DNA of 64,000 bases from assembly GCA_019925095.2 (NCBI GenBank), contig CM034412.1:3844001-3908000 (forward strand), in the 5' to 3' direction. A model generated the notes under the pieces. That model had not been told where the DNA came from and made no database searches. It saw only the letters and a list, made by a program, of their open reading frames with translations. Every line of letters begins with the position of its first letter. Position 1 is the stretch's first letter. This DNA comes from Dendrolimus kikuchii. Taxonomy: Eukaryota > Arthropoda > Insecta > Lepidoptera > Lasiocampidae. This document shows positions 1-10,498 of the stretch, piece by piece. The translations under genes were made by a program, and so were the position numbers.

Positions 1-2901
1 GCATAAAATTATATTGGCGGGTGATTTAAATATTAATACCTTAGTTAAGAGTAAACTTGCGAAAGAACTAGAAGAAATAATTAATAATTTTAACTTGATA
101 TTCCATATAACAGAACCAACACGGCAAAATTCATGTATTGACCACATTTTAAGCAATATTAAATCAGCAAGGGGACATTTATTGCATTTAGGTATATCCG
201 ATCACAATACTGCCCAATTACTACATATTCCAGTAAAAATATACGAACTATCTACAAAGCAATATATATTTAGACGAGACTATTGTCCAGAATATGTTAG
301 TAAATTTAAAGAATGCTTATCATCTCTATCATTCTCAGAAGTATACGCTAAATCCAACATGAACACAGCTTTTGATACTTTCATGGAATGGTTTCTACTA
401 CTATATAAGCTATGTTTTCCAATAATTAGAATAAAAGTCTCAGAAAAGAAACGAAAAATAAATTGGGTAACAAAAGGCCTAAAGACAAGCAGCAAGAAAA
501 AACGCTCATTACGTTTCAAATATTACAGAGACAAAACTATCACTAATAAAGCTCGATTGAAACAATATTCAGGGCTTCTTAGAAAATGTATTGATAACGC
601 AATCAAAATTATGAATGAAAGGCAAATAAGCACATCTAAAAATAAATGTAAAGCTGCATGGTCTTTAATTAAAGAAGAATCAGAAGCTAAAACAACATAT
701 GAACTGATTAAATCGTTATGTACAGATAATGGACAAATCACACATAACCCAAAAAAAATTGCAAATACCTTTAATAATTACTGGATAGATCTAACCAACA
801 AGGAAAATAAAAATATAAAGACTACACAAAAAAATATCTGGAGCTGTAGCATGTTTCTTAAACCATATGGATATGACGAAATATATAAGATAATAAAAAC
901 TTTAAACAACACGAATGCGGTGGGTTATGATGAGGTTTCTACAAAAATAATTAAAGAGTGTGCTACGGAACTTACTCCAATAATCACATACCTTATAAAT
1001 CAATCATTTGAAGAGGGTATATTTCCGGACGCATTAAAAATGGCTATTGTAAAACCGCTCTTCAAAAAAGGAGACAAAAATAAAGTGGATAACTATAGAC
1101 CCATAACTCTTGTACCCATACTATCTAAAATTTTCGAAACTGCTATGAAAAGACGTGTGTCAGAGTATTTAGATAAAAATAATATTTTGAGGGCTGAACA
1201 ATATGGTTTCCAAAAGGGTAAATCAACTGTATTGGCATGTTTTAATCTGGTTAAAAATATTATGGACAATATTAATGATAGAAATCGTGTTTCAGTGATA
1301 TTCTTTGACATGTCTAAGGCATTTGATTTTGTTGCACACTCATTACTTCTAGATAAATTAGAAAATTATGGTATTAGAGGCCCCATTTTAAACTGGTTCA
1401 AGAGTTACTTAGCTGATAGGAAACAATTTGTAGAAATTTTATGTGAGGATAAAAAAAATCACTTAATTGGTGTCAACTCAGAAGAAAGATATAATCGTTA
1501 CGGCGTTCCACAGGGAAGTGTATTGGGTCCACTACTCTTTCTTATATATATTAATGACTTACCGAATGTAATAACGAATAAGTGCTTTTTATTTGCCGAT
1601 GATATTTCTGTAATCTTGACTTCTCCCACACATTCTGATATAAATACGTATTATAATGATATAAACAGCAGTATTACATCAATAACAGACTGGCTTTACT
1701 CTAATAACCTTTATGTTAATTTGTCAAAAACGAAAATAGTGCAATTCGGGACACATCAAAGTAAAGATACATTACTAAATATAACGCACAATGGAGTTAA
1801 TATTTCTGAAGAGACGGAAAGTAGGTTCTTGGGAATAACTTTGGATAAATATCTTTCTTGGAAGCCCCATGTAAACAATGTCTGCATTAAAATTAATAAA
1901 TTTGTGTATGTTTTGCATACTTTAAGAAAAACATCATCACGATGTACAGTTTTATCTGCATATCATGGGTATGTCGCTGCTTCCCTAAGATATGGCATAG
2001 TGCTTTGGGGTAATTCACCAGATGCCGGAAAAGCGTTTATTGCACAAAAAAAATGCGTTAGGGCGATACACGGTGTACCTCCGTGGCATTCATGTAAACC
2101 ATTATTTTCAAAATTGAAATTATTGACACTACCATGTATGTATATTTTTGAATGTGCTAAATTTGTTCGGAACAATTCAGAATTGTTTACAAAAGCCAAG
2201 GAAATTTATCCCAGAAACACAAGAAACCCAGATAGAATAGTTTTAAAAAAGACGCCTAAAATTGCAATGTTACAAAAACAGTCTCATTATATGTGTGGCA
2301 AAATATATAACAAAATACCGCAAATAATCAAAGACATGAATATAAATTCATTTAAACATAAATTATATGACTGGCTAGTAAACAAAACATTTTACAGTAT
2401 CAACGAATTCTTTGATTATAAAATAAATTGAAACATTACATAATAATAATAAAAATGACTATTCCAAAATCTTATGTGACCTAGATTTGTTAACAAAATA
2501 CCAAGTACCTGAGAACAAATGTGATATAATTGACTTTTATTTAATAATATTAAATTAATTTACAATTTATATGTATTGACACGACATGATTTAATTGATT
2601 GATATAGTACATATTATGTAAAAATAAATTATAGGTAATATATATATACATTTAAAGGAATAATAATATTGAAAATAATTAAACATTAATAAATAATTTC
2701 GTTAAGTGATTGTAAAAATAGATATAGCTGTGTTAAAGAAAACGGATTTTTCAAATAATGTAAATGAGAAATATTAAATTAATTTACAATTATATTTATT
2801 TTTTGCACACCATGAAAATGGTAGAATGTATAGGACATCAACTTATCATTGTAACAACTTTTGTACTACATTCTGGCAAATAAAGATTATTATTATTATA
2901 C
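1..2901 (+). mobile_element. Jockey/CR1-type LINE with 3'UTR and (TTA)n tail
   Basis: The ORF is followed by about 450 bp of A+T-rich 3'UTR. An AATAAA-like hexamer near 2879 leads into a short TTA-repeat tail ending about 2900, the usual end of such elements. The 5' end is outside, so the target duplication cannot be tested. Confidence 0.8.
2..2431 (+). CDS. LINE ORF2: endonuclease C-terminus plus reverse transcriptase, 5' end cut by window
   Basis: This is the polyprotein of a non-LTR retrotransposon. The nuclease nicks the target and the polymerase copies element RNA onto the nick. The frame is already open at base 2, so the true start lies outside. Counting from the codon at base 14, GDLN (residues 3-6) and SDHN (62-65) are the end of the APE-type endonuclease. 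Fingers and palm follow: a YRPI block, FFDMSKAFD with D432, GVPQGSVLGP near 497-506, and the catalytic FADD at 527-530. A thumb and C-terminal region then run to TGA at 2429-2431. There is no stop or frameshift over about 810 codons, unlike every other LINE piece here. The layout fits the Jockey/CR1 group. The exact clade was not resolved, and no RNase H domain is visible. Confidence 0.9.
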   Translation, partial: HKIILAGDLNINTLVKSKLAKELEEIINNFNLIFHITEPTRQNSCIDHILSNIKSARGHLLHLGISDHNTAQLLHIPVKIYELSTKQYIFRRDYCPEYVSKFKECLSSLSFSEVYAKSNMNTAFDTFMEWFLLLYKLCFPIIRIKVSEKKRKINWVTKGLKTSSKKKRSLRFKYYRDKTITNKARLKQYSGLLRKCIDNAIKIMNERQISTSKNKCKAAWSLIKEESEAKTTYELIKSLCTDNGQITHNPKKIANTFNNYWIDLTNKENKNIKTTQKNIWSCSMFLKPYGYDEIYKIIKTLNNTNAVGYDEVSTKIIKECATELTPIITYLINQSFEEGIFPDALKMAIVKPLFKKGDKNKVDNYRPITLVPILSKIFETAMKRRVSEYLDKNNILRAEQYGFQKGKSTVLACFNLVKNIMDNINDRNRVSVIFFDMSKAFDFVAHSLLLDKLENYGIRGPILNWFKSYLADRKQFVEILCEDKKNHLIGVNSEERYNRYGVPQGSVLGPLLFLIYINDLPNVITNKCFLFADDISVILTSPTHSDINTYYNDINSSITSITDWLYSNNLYVNLSKTKIVQFGTHQSKDTLLNITHNGVNISEETESRFLGITLDKYLSWKPHVNNVCIKINKFVYVLHTLRKTSSRCTVLSAYHGYVAASLRYGIVLWGNSPDAGKAFIAQKKCVRAIHGVPPWHSCKPLFSKLKLLTLPCMYIFECAKFVRNNSELFTKAKEIYPRNTRNPDRIVLKKTPKIAMLQKQSHYMCGKIYNKIPQIIKDMNINSFKHKLYDWLVNKTFYSINEFFDYKIN

Positions 2902-3236
2902 CGATAACTTAAAAAAATAATAATGGTTGAACACGAAAAATTATAAACATAGCGACAAAATTGCTAAGCTGGCCACACTAAAATGATCACGATATGTAAT
3001 GAGTAATGACAGTGACATTTAAATAGTAGCACAGATTACTATGATTACCAAGTTTTATTAGTTTAAATTTATAGGCAAAGGAATTAATGTAAACTTGTCC
3101 CTAATGACGTCATCGGAGAATTTTTTCAACATCAAATTTAAAAAACACTAACACTTAAAACACAAAAATATTCAAATTAGTATCTTAAAATACCCTATTT
3201 TACGTAACAAAAATATAAAATCAGAGGGTAATTTTT
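2902..3236. other. Unassigned A+T-rich DNA
   Basis: No open frame, tandem repeat or recognised element end was seen between the LINE tail and the first Helitron. Confidence 0.4.
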
Positions 3237-3333
3237 TTTGAACAATCCCAATTAGAACCGGTACGTGGCTCTGGGATCGGGTTCTAGAATTTTATTATTT
3301 AAAGGCAGGACAACGTCTGCCGGGGCCGCTAGT
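3237..3333 (+). mobile_element. Helitron family A, 3' end (copy A1)
   Basis: Carries the A-family block ACCGGTA(G/C)GTGGC and finishes with the short stem GGCAG...CTGCC followed by CTAGT. A subterminal hairpin just before CTRR-T is the Helitron 3' signature. The 5' part is missing. Confidence 0.7.
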
Positions 3334-3529
3334 AATATATATAAATTACGTGTCACGTTGTTTGTCCGCGATGGACTGCTAAACTACTTGACCGATTTTA
3401 ATCAAATTTGCACACCGTGTTCAGTTTGATCAGACTTGATAGCTACATTTGGACCCGGTAGGTGGCGCTGCAATCGGGTTCTAAATTTCATTTCTTCAGG
3501 GCAGAACAACGTCTGCCGGGACAGCTAGT
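3334..3529 (+). mobile_element. Helitron family A, non-autonomous copy A2
   Basis: Begins in TATATATAAATTACGTG, carries the GGTAGGTGGCGCTG block, and ends in the GGCAG/CTGCC hairpin plus CTAGT. It abuts the CTAGT end of A1, giving a head-to-tail pair. It has no Rep/helicase coding. Confidence 0.75.
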
Positions 3530-4113
3530 ATAATATATAATATAATATCTGTACATGAAAATAAAAACTATTATTCATATGAAAAATAAAGTGTTCGTTC
3601 AGTTTAAGATGCCTGCCTGTCTTAATAAAGCTTCCGCTTTTGCCAAACTGGCTACGGAACCATAAAAAGGACAAAAGGATGGCTAAACACCTGATATTAT
3701 TTATATAAAAAACTGGCTTCAACGTGACTTTGTCACGTGTGTATGAAAAAGCTTTAGAAAAAATTACTTCCAATTTAGACGACAACTTGATGTATAGGAG
3801 TGCAATGCAAACACTAGGCGCGTGAATAAATATTTGATAAATCTTTAAATATTTTTTGGTATCCTCGAAGTTTGCTTATTTTTAGGATTCATACAAAACA
3901 TCACGGCGTCATAGATGTTGTTCGAGCATATACACTTTTTTTAGTCTAACAATTTGTTGATTTTCAGTCTTAAGAATTTTCTGTCGATCAGCGACAAGTG
4001 CATCGAAGTCGGCCAAGTAGTTTTTACGTGAATCCCGAACAAACAGACAAGAAATATAAAAAAAAAATATTCCAGTTTTTTTTAAGAGCTTCAAGGTTCA
4101 GTAACGGCATTTT
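3530..4113. other. Unassigned A+T-rich stretch
   Basis: Nothing supportable was found. Short open frames here lack any recognisable motif. Confidence 0.4.
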
Positions 4114-4465
4114 TACATACATACATACATAACTTCACGCCAGTTCCCTTGCGGGGTAGGCACGAACAACAGAGCGCCACTCGGGCTTATTTTTACACAC
4201 CTCACTTGCTTCTTTGACATTCATAGCTCTTGTCATGCACGCTCGTCTGTTCTTAATGCTCCTGACATCACCTTCTGCTAGTACACGATCAATTTGATCA
4301 TGGAAGGTGTGTCGTGGCCTTCCACGACTTCTGCATCCATCCACTTTTGCATTGTATATCTGTTTAGTTATTCTTTCATCATGCATTCTTTCCATATGCC
4401 CGATCCACCGGAGCATTCCTTTCCTTACCTTCACCCCGATACTCTCTTTCAGACCAACTCCCTTT
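4114..4465 (-). mobile_element. RTE-type LINE 3' fragment (RTE-a)
   Basis: Encodes the last ~99 residues of the RTE-type ORF, from KVRKGMLRW through RSRGRPRHTF to ARELA, then an (ATGT)n tail at the low-coordinate end. The frame is open. It differs from the majority copies at several residues (WIGHM for WFGHV), so it is probably older. No clear target duplication was seen. Confidence 0.85.
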
Positions 4466-4485
4466 TATAATTTTGTAATATTATA

Positions 4486-4745
4486 GATAAGAGCCCATAA
4501 ACATACCACTGCTGGGCTTGGAGTTTTGTAGGCTTCTCACTATAGGGGAACGGAAATTATACCCGCCACGCTTGTCCAAGGTGGCTTGGCAGGTTTGAAA
4601 CATTGGTTATCTCGATGTGCAGGTTGCATCACTATGCTTTTCTTCACCGTTAATAGGTGATCATTGTAACAATATGCACTTTAGGTCGGAAAACTGCTTA
4701 AGAGGTGTATGCGTTCCGGTCAGGATTCAAACCCGCACCTTAACA
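4486..4745 (-). mobile_element. tRNA-derived SINE-like element
   Basis: On the minus strand a B-box-like GGTTTGAATCC lies near 4725-4737. The body (CACTGCTGGGC..., TTTGAAACATTGG) resembles a common lepidopteran short retroposon. Family identity is from memory of the pattern, not a search. Confidence 0.55.
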
Positions 4746-4770
4746 TTCCTTTTTCAACTCTTGACAGGCG

Positions 4771-5010
4771 TTTTTGGCGGGAACTGAAAGGAGACGTTGT
4801 GCTGTGCAGTTTTATTTTCTAAAAATGTATAAAATTACTCTAAAATGAACAATAGTTGTAGGATATTGATAGTTTTTGAGTAGTAATTATGTGTTTTGTG
4901 AGAAATGTGAACTGTATAGTCAAATGTGGCCTTTCGAGTTTTCACAAGAACTCCGTTGAATGGCGTTAGTTGTAGCCTACAATACAACTGCGCTACTATA
5001 CGAAGACTTA
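4771..5010 (+). repeat. Dispersed repeat, partner of 59395-59650
   Basis: About 240 bp that reappears in opposite orientation at 59395-59650 with roughly 85-90% identity by eye. Shared landmarks are TTGGCGGGAACYGAAAG, TTGTAGGATATTGATAG and ACAAGAACTCCGTTG. I do not recognise the family and see no protein motif. Confidence 0.65.
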
Positions 5011-5045
5011 TACATCAGAATTGGCTGTATGGACTAAAGATTCCT

Positions 5046-5580
5046 TTGCCTGCCTTTGTGGCAAATACAACTACTACTACTACTACTGAACTCTTGAAAC
5101 TACATCTTCTTTCGATCCACAATGCTCCCTTATCACAGTTTCTTATCATATCACTTTTTTTTTTTTTTGTTTTGAGGCGAGGGAAAATGCTTAACGGATT
5201 TACGCACAAACTGGGTCGTTGCTAGGGGAACGACACGCGTCGGTCGGGGGCGATAACACTGCAGCAATAGTATGCTCTTGGCAGCGCTCCGCCCGCGACC
5301 GACGTCACAGAATAGTGTGGAAGACTCCGAGCGTTGCTACACGAGCGAGCAACCCCAATACCCACTAAAAACCCCCTCCTCCCTGACGACCCTGCGCTTT
5401 GTATGTGTTGGAAAGGCTGAGATTTAGAACATAGTTACGCCCAGCCGTTCTTATCATATCACTTACATTAACCTTACATATACTTCTCAAAGCTCTCATT
5501 TCAACTGCGTTTATCATACTTTCATGCTTCTTCTGCCATACCCAACTTAGGAAAACGTTTCACGCCGAAGTTTCCTGCCT
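5046..5580 (-). pseudogene. Degraded RTE-type LINE fragment split by an insertion
   Basis: On the minus strand, 5465-5580 encodes an SWVWQKKHES...NAVEMRALRS segment like the RTE copies elsewhere. The reading resumes at about 5046-5156 (MIRNCDKGALW...) on the far side of the insertion at 5157-5447. It belongs to a different, more diverged subfamily than the (ATGT)n-tailed copies. Confidence 0.55.
5157..5447 (-). mobile_element. Poly(A)-tailed LINE 3' end with 17-bp target duplication
   Basis: Flanked by perfect 17-bp repeats TTCTTATCATATCACTT at 5140-5156 and 5448-5464. On the minus strand it ends in a poly(A) run and contains TTTTTAGTGGGTATT, which also occurs in the R1-like 3'UTR at 54169-54934. 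This suggests a 5'-truncated R1-like LINE tail. A near-identical copy lies at 15552-15848. Confidence 0.8.
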
Positions 5581-6115
5581 GGCTTTACTACGTCGCGTAT
5601 AAGTATGAATGTCGTAAATCTCAGGTAAATTCGCATCTTATGACGCTTCATTACTCAACAGAAGTGGAAATAAACGCTTGACCTCAAATGCAATGGCAAA
5701 CAAAACAAATATTTGCAACACAATTAACACGGATTGTAGTGTTTATTAAGGACTCACTAACAATAAATCCTATTTGTTTACTAATTTTATTGTATTTATT
5801 TTATTTATACAAAAAGCTATTAGGAAGATTTCAAGGAATTCCTTGAATGAATCACGTTTCACATTTTTTTAAATTTATTTACCAATACGCTTACATTTAT
5901 AAACTTAAAAACATATACGTCTGCGGCGCAGAAACCTCATAGTTTTACTCGTGCCGCAGAGTCGTGCAAAATACGTAGTTATGATAGATACCTAGTGGTA
6001 CTTTGAAAATGATTTTACCCAATATTATTGTTATATTGATGAAAACACTTGAATGATGACGACAATTAAAGGATTATCCTCTTCATTCAAGTGTGTGCTT
6101 TGGATTTGATAATAA
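5581..6115. other. Unassigned; contains a small hairpin
   Basis: A+T-rich. An inverted repeat, ACACTTGAATGA / TTCATTCAAGTGT, lies around 6046-6095. No coding signal. Confidence 0.4.
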
Positions 6116-6446
6116 CTAGTGGTCGCCCGTGGTCGAAATTCGACCATAATAATTAATGTCAAAGACTTACCTCTATAATCACAGATTTCGTCAAGGATAC
6201 ACTGTTAATTTGACTTGAACAATAAACAAAAGAGTATATATGCGTGTGTGTGTCAAATACATGGTAGTGTGTGTTATGTTTTTTTTAATTGATTTATTGT
6301 ATTTTTATGCATAATTTAAAAAAAATATGAGTATTCGTCGCTTCTTGTCTATATAAACTATAAGTGTGCGAAATTTTATACTCCTCCGTCCGCGCAATTT
6401 TCGTAAAAAGGGGTACAAAGTTTTTGCTTCGCGTATTAATATATCA
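6116..6446 (-). mobile_element. Helitron family B, copy B1
   Basis: On the minus strand it ends with the stem GGTCG-AATTT-CGACC, ten bases of spacer, then CACTAGT: a textbook Helitron 3' end. The 5' end lies near TATTAATACGCGAAGC. It is non-autonomous and contains only a GT-rich tract and A+T-rich filler. Confidence 0.75.
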
Positions 6447-6574
6447 GCGATTGTTTATTCGCTTTATTACCCCTTCGAATTTGATTGATCTATTCGCGCT
6501 AATCCCCTTCTTCTATTGCGCCGCAGTAAGACGTCATAATCTTTATTTCTTTGTTTGTATTTCATGCAAATTCA

Positions 6575-7106
6575 TGTAAGCCATAAAACTTATAAAGTAA
6601 GAATTCAAAGGAATGTATGTTGCTATGAGACCATGTCTAATTTATTAAGGGATAGGATCGGTCAGACGATCAAGAATTCAGTCGTCTTTCGACTGCGATC
6701 TGTTATGACACTGTATTGTATGTACAATTGCTTATCTGTGCAATTGTACATTATATAAAACCAATTCGATTTTCTCTAATAAGAGAGAGCATTATTAACC
6801 GTCATATAGTGCAGACGTATATTTTTTTAATTAAACTCTTACAGCAAATAAATTCGTTTTTTTTTAAAAGGACCCACGGAGCGCCGTCCTAACAGATCGA
6901 AGTGTTACCTAGCATACTTTCGCAGCGAGTTTCTTAGAACTACGGACTTTGCGAGATTTATGTCTTTACGATTTTCTACTTTAAGATTCAGTTTTGTTGT
7001 AATCATTTATACTTATAAGAATTGTGAATTACGTGTGTGTACTTCTAATAAACTTTGTGATAATTCCAACGGCATTTTTGAATTCACATCCCACAAATCC
7101 GTAACA
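6575..7106 (+). mobile_element. Solo LTR, type 2
   Basis: Ends in GTAACA at 7101-7106. TATATAAAA (6752-6760) and AATAAA (7047-7052) fit a U3-R-U5 layout on the plus strand. Its 3' third matches the minus-strand LTR at 33653-33970. The left boundary (TGTAAGCC at 6575) is a guess. No internal retroelement coding flanks it. Confidence 0.6.
6720..6750. promoter_or_regulatory. Palindrome immediately upstream of the LTR TATA box
   Basis: TGTACAATTG and CAATTGTACA form perfect inverted arms with a 10-base loop, directly before TATATAAAA. It may be a protein-binding site or cruciform in the LTR promoter; this is inferred from position only. Confidence 0.45.
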
Positions 7107-7215
7107 ATATTGTATTGCAGTGGGAAAACCGCGGAAGACAGTTCATTCCACTTGTACACGTATGGCTTGAAGGAGCGAGCGTCACGTACAGTGGACGTTT
7201 GCACTTGGCACTACC
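7107..7215 (-). pseudogene. Jockey-type LINE C-terminal scrap
   Basis: The minus strand encodes VRDARSFKPYVYKWNELSSA then VFPLQYN, matching the conserved WNxLPxxVFPxxYN region at 24840-25232 and 36622-37330. It is a short remnant abutting the LTR. Confidence 0.6.
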
Positions 7216-7403
7216 AATTGCTTAACCTTTTACATAAATACACTATATTTGTAACTTGGCGTTACAATAGTGAATAAAGTCTTTAAGACAGGCAAACTTG
7301 ACGAAAACAATTTGAATAAGTGGTCATTTTGTCTTAAATGAAACCCCGAAAATTTTACTTTTAAAAGCTTTTAAATATTATTTAAAACATTTTTTTAAAG
7401 ATG

Positions 7404-7745
7404 GGACGCAACTTGTGTCGATACTTTGGCGGCGTCCCATCTTCCAGACACAGCCGTGATAGCCGGGGCTGCTGCTGCACACCAGGAGGCCCTGAAATGT
7501 CGCAAATATGTGTCCATTGGTAGTGGATACGTATTTGTGGCTTTCGGGGTCGATACCCTGGAGCCGTGAGGGCCTGGAGCTCATCACCTCTATCGAGACT
7601 TCTCAACGCGTGTATTTGAGGTCTCGCGTGACCAAAAGGCTGGCTTGCACCTAGGGCATCGAATTAGCGTTGCCATCCAACGCGGAAATGCGGCCAGCAT
7701 TTTGGGGACGCTCCCCGCCGACAGCGATTTGGAGTCAATTTTTTA
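7404..7745 (+). pseudogene. LINE C-terminal fragment, QRGNAAS family
   Basis: The plus-strand frame gives a KYVSIGSGYVFVAFGVDTLE stretch and, after a stop and frameshift, HRISVAIQRGNAASILGTLP. The same C-terminus occurs at 17700, 19075, 19230 and 22425. The VxFxVETLGPWGPEA...QRGNAAS pattern is familiar from lepidopteran LINE-like ORFs. The clade was not determined. Confidence 0.6.
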
Positions 7746-8499
7746 TTTATAGATTTTATTTTGGATTTTGTAAGTATAACTTTATTTATAGTTTAATTTA
7801 GTTTATTTAATTTTAACATTTCGTTTTATTACCTAGAAGACTAATAGTATAATATACAATTTTTTAAATCAGATCAATCATAAGTTGAAAAAAATTCTAA
7901 TTCCACAAGACTTGAATTTTGGACTGGTTTTGTACAAAAAAATATAGTAATAAAATGTCAAAACCAGACAAAACGTGATACCTGTGGCCTCATCTATGCA
8001 ATTTAAGTTTTACATTTCTTGCTCTGTGGTTGATATATTTATTTTCTATTTCTCATATTTTTTTTTTTAAATAACTGAAGCTGATAAACAGACAAGCCGC
8101 ATAACTCATGGAAATTTCTTATCGTCGCTTATAGAAGTTCTCAACGACAGGGACAAATAGTAAGTGACGAGTCACCATCTGCCCATTTTTCCATGTTCCC
8201 CGAACATTGCGACGGGCAGACGCCATTGTCCCCATAGTCCCAGAGCCCTAGTACCACTAATAGTTCACCTCAATAGCCCGGTACTTTTGTCTTCATTTCC
8301 CACAAGAGTTCTACACTGACCGGGGCTTGTCCTTGGATGCATTACTATATGGTGTAGACAGGGATAATCGCCGGTCAGTGTCACCCCACATTTATATTAA
8401 ATTTGTTAAGGGGCCTCTACGTGTTGACCTCCCCATGGCCCTACGCAAGCCCTCCAAAAGTCCGGAGTATTTTTATGGCCCGTGGTCTTTAATGACATA
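7746..8499. other. Unassigned
   Basis: A+T-rich to 8080, then moderately G+C-rich. Frames are interrupted and no motif was recognised. Confidence 0.4.
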
Positions 8500-8745
8500 C
8501 AATAATAATAATAATCGGCAGACAAACACACATATTATATATTCCCAAATTAATGTTATGGGCATAATTAGTGTTATGGGTTATAAATAATACACAACGG
8601 AATACTCTGGGGTCGATGTCAGCCACCATAGTAAATAAAGGAGAAAATTCGTTTCCGAAATTCACCATGCCAGGAATCGAACCCGGAGCCTCTGCGTTGC
8701 AGTGAGGTAGGCCGGCAAATTGGCCTGCTCAACCATAGAAGCCAT
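8500..8745 (-). mobile_element. tRNA-derived SINE (copy 1)
   Basis: On the minus strand an A-box-like TGGTTGAGCAGGCC (8722-8735) and a B-box GGGTTCGATTCC (8673-8684) lie about 38 bases apart, the spacing of a tRNA Pol III promoter. The body runs leftwards to an ATT-repeat tail at about 8501-8517. A second copy is at 29788-30000. The body does not fold as a normal tRNA, so this is a retroposon rather than a tRNA gene. Confidence 0.65.
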
Positions 8746-8811
8746 CGATAGAAATAATGCCAATGCGTTGTCAACGTTTAGAATGGCATAGAGGGGATAG
8801 GATACTGGCGA

Positions 8812-9122
8812 CTTTTTCCAGGGGAAATCCGCTTGAGGACCAATCGCCGCGGGGGAAGCGCGGTGGGGAGTGTTGGATTCGCCACGTCGGGGTAGCACTA
8901 GCACCCCCGCAAGAATGCTCACCACGCCGCGGCGCACACTAAAACCCTTGGCTGAGCCTCGTTGCGTCCCATGTCCGGGGTGTAGGCTTGCTCACGCCTT
9001 CACCTATAGCCCGGACGGACGATGGCCGCCCCGTTCAAGGGTTGGCTCCGATCACTTTGGGTCTCACCACCAGGTGAGAAGCGGGCCATGGGTCGGTGAG
9101 CGTCTCTCCTGAGGGAGACCTT
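8812..9122 (-). mobile_element. R1-like LINE 3'UTR fragment
   Basis: G+C-rich block whose minus strand matches the 3'UTR of the R1-like element at 54169-54934, including the end CCTCAAGCGGATTT...CTGGAAAAA. Only untranslated sequence is present. Open frames on both strands here are by-products of base composition. Confidence 0.65.
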
Positions 9123-9149
9123 TATGTGCGAGGGATCCGGTTTTTATAT

Positions 9150-9434
9150 TGGTTTTTTATTGCTGAAGCACAGAAAAGAGGCTAACGGCCCTCGCCTATG
9201 GACATTAGCAAAACCAGAGGTGCTGCCGGTCTGAACGTAGAAACTGGAACCTGGCTACTGATGCCGGAACACAACTCAATATTGTTATGGCAGCGTACTC
9301 TAGATCAGCGGTGGTAACTATCCAGTCGAGCAAATGCCATACATCTTCATCCTGGTTGTGGGTTGTTTTGTCGCCTCTTACGACAGGCCGCCCCAACGGA
9401 GGAATTAGTACTCTTATTGCGTTCCTGCACGGTT
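9150..9434 (-). mobile_element. SINE-S copy S1, diverged
   Basis: Shows the SINE-S landmarks in minus orientation: TTTTTTATTGC tail, CGCCTATGGACAT, GATGCCGGAACACAACTCA, CGACAGGCCGCCC. It carries many substitutions and small gaps, so it is an old copy. Confidence 0.75.
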
Positions 9435-9579
9435 TCCCACAGGTCGCCTGCACGGCCGTAGCCTGTGGCGGCTGGTGATCGTCATTTACTCCGTCGCCGT
9501 CGAGGGATACTGGCGATGAGATAAACACTCATAACTATCAACAAATTAACCTTTTATAGTAAAAAAAAACATGAATTTT

Positions 9580-9810
9580 GCCAGGTGATAGGGTATGTGC
9601 CCGACTGAACGGCTTCCACCCCTGGTCTAGAGTATGCCGCCGTAACAACTTTGAGTTGTGTTCCGGCGTTAGTGACCAGGTTCCAGTCTCCCTTAAGAGA
9701 GCAGCAGCATTTGTAGCACCTTTGGTGATGCAAATGTCCATAGGCGATGGTAACCGCTTTGCATCAAATGGACCGTCTGCCTGTCTGCTGAACTCATACA
9801 ATAAAAAATA
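9580..9810 (+). mobile_element. SINE-S copy S2, short form
   Basis: Starts at GCCAGGTGATAGGG instead of the full-length TATCCGTGCAGGAACGG start, and ends CATACAATAAAAAATAAA. It is one of six copies truncated at this same site. Confidence 0.85.
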
Positions 9811-9935
9811 AATAAAAATGAAATTGAAAAAGAAGCTTCTTAATCTTTAATATAAATTAAGTTCAATATAAAGCTTCATTATTTAACTAAGAACATGAGC
9901 GTTACACAATACATTAATAAAAAAAACTGCTAAAA

Positions 9936-10498
9936 AAGAAACCGACTTTAAGAGTAACTAAAATGTAAAAAATTACTATTTTCTACAATTACTTGAAATC
10001 GGTGCGAAGTAAAATAGAAAAAAATATTATATTTTGCGAATTTGTTTTTTTAAATTTTAAAATTTGTTTTTAAAAAAAGTTTTGTAATGTTAAAAGTCGG
10101 TGAGAATTTCAAGATGTAGAAAATATTTGTTTTTAATTTAATTTTTCACTTTTTAAGTTATGTACATGGTATCCAATAACTATGACATTTATACAAAACT
10201 ATCCTAAAGCTTTAGGTACTGAACCCAACATCAAAAGAACGATTAAAATCGGTTCAGAACCACAAAAGTAATGGTTGGAAAACCGCAAAAATTTCACATT
10301 TCCTGCTCGATTTTATTTATTTCTCTGCTATATCTTCGGAACCTAAAGTCCAATAGCAATAAAATATGGAACCATTTTGAAGCTTTAGCGAAAATAATTT
10401 TCAAAATCATTTCAAAAACAAAAAGATATGGTAAACATACATATAAAAATATTTACACGACAAATTGAGAAGCTCATCCTTTTTTTGAAGTCGGTTAA
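9936..10498. mobile_element. Foldback/TIR element with AACCGACTT termini
   Basis: Begins AAGAAACCGACTTTAAGAG and ends TTTTTTGAAGTCGGTTAAT, so the termini are inverted repeats of the AACCGACTTC type seen across Lepidoptera. Internal motifs (GCTATATCTTCGGAACC, ACATACATATAAAAATATTT) recur at 13925-14250 and 24445-24835. No transposase is visible. Confidence 0.55.

Noticed and set aside
8662..8740. A tRNA gene, suggested by A and B boxes on the minus strand
   Set aside because: No complete cloverleaf or acceptor-stem pairing; an ATT tail and a second diverged copy point to a SINE.
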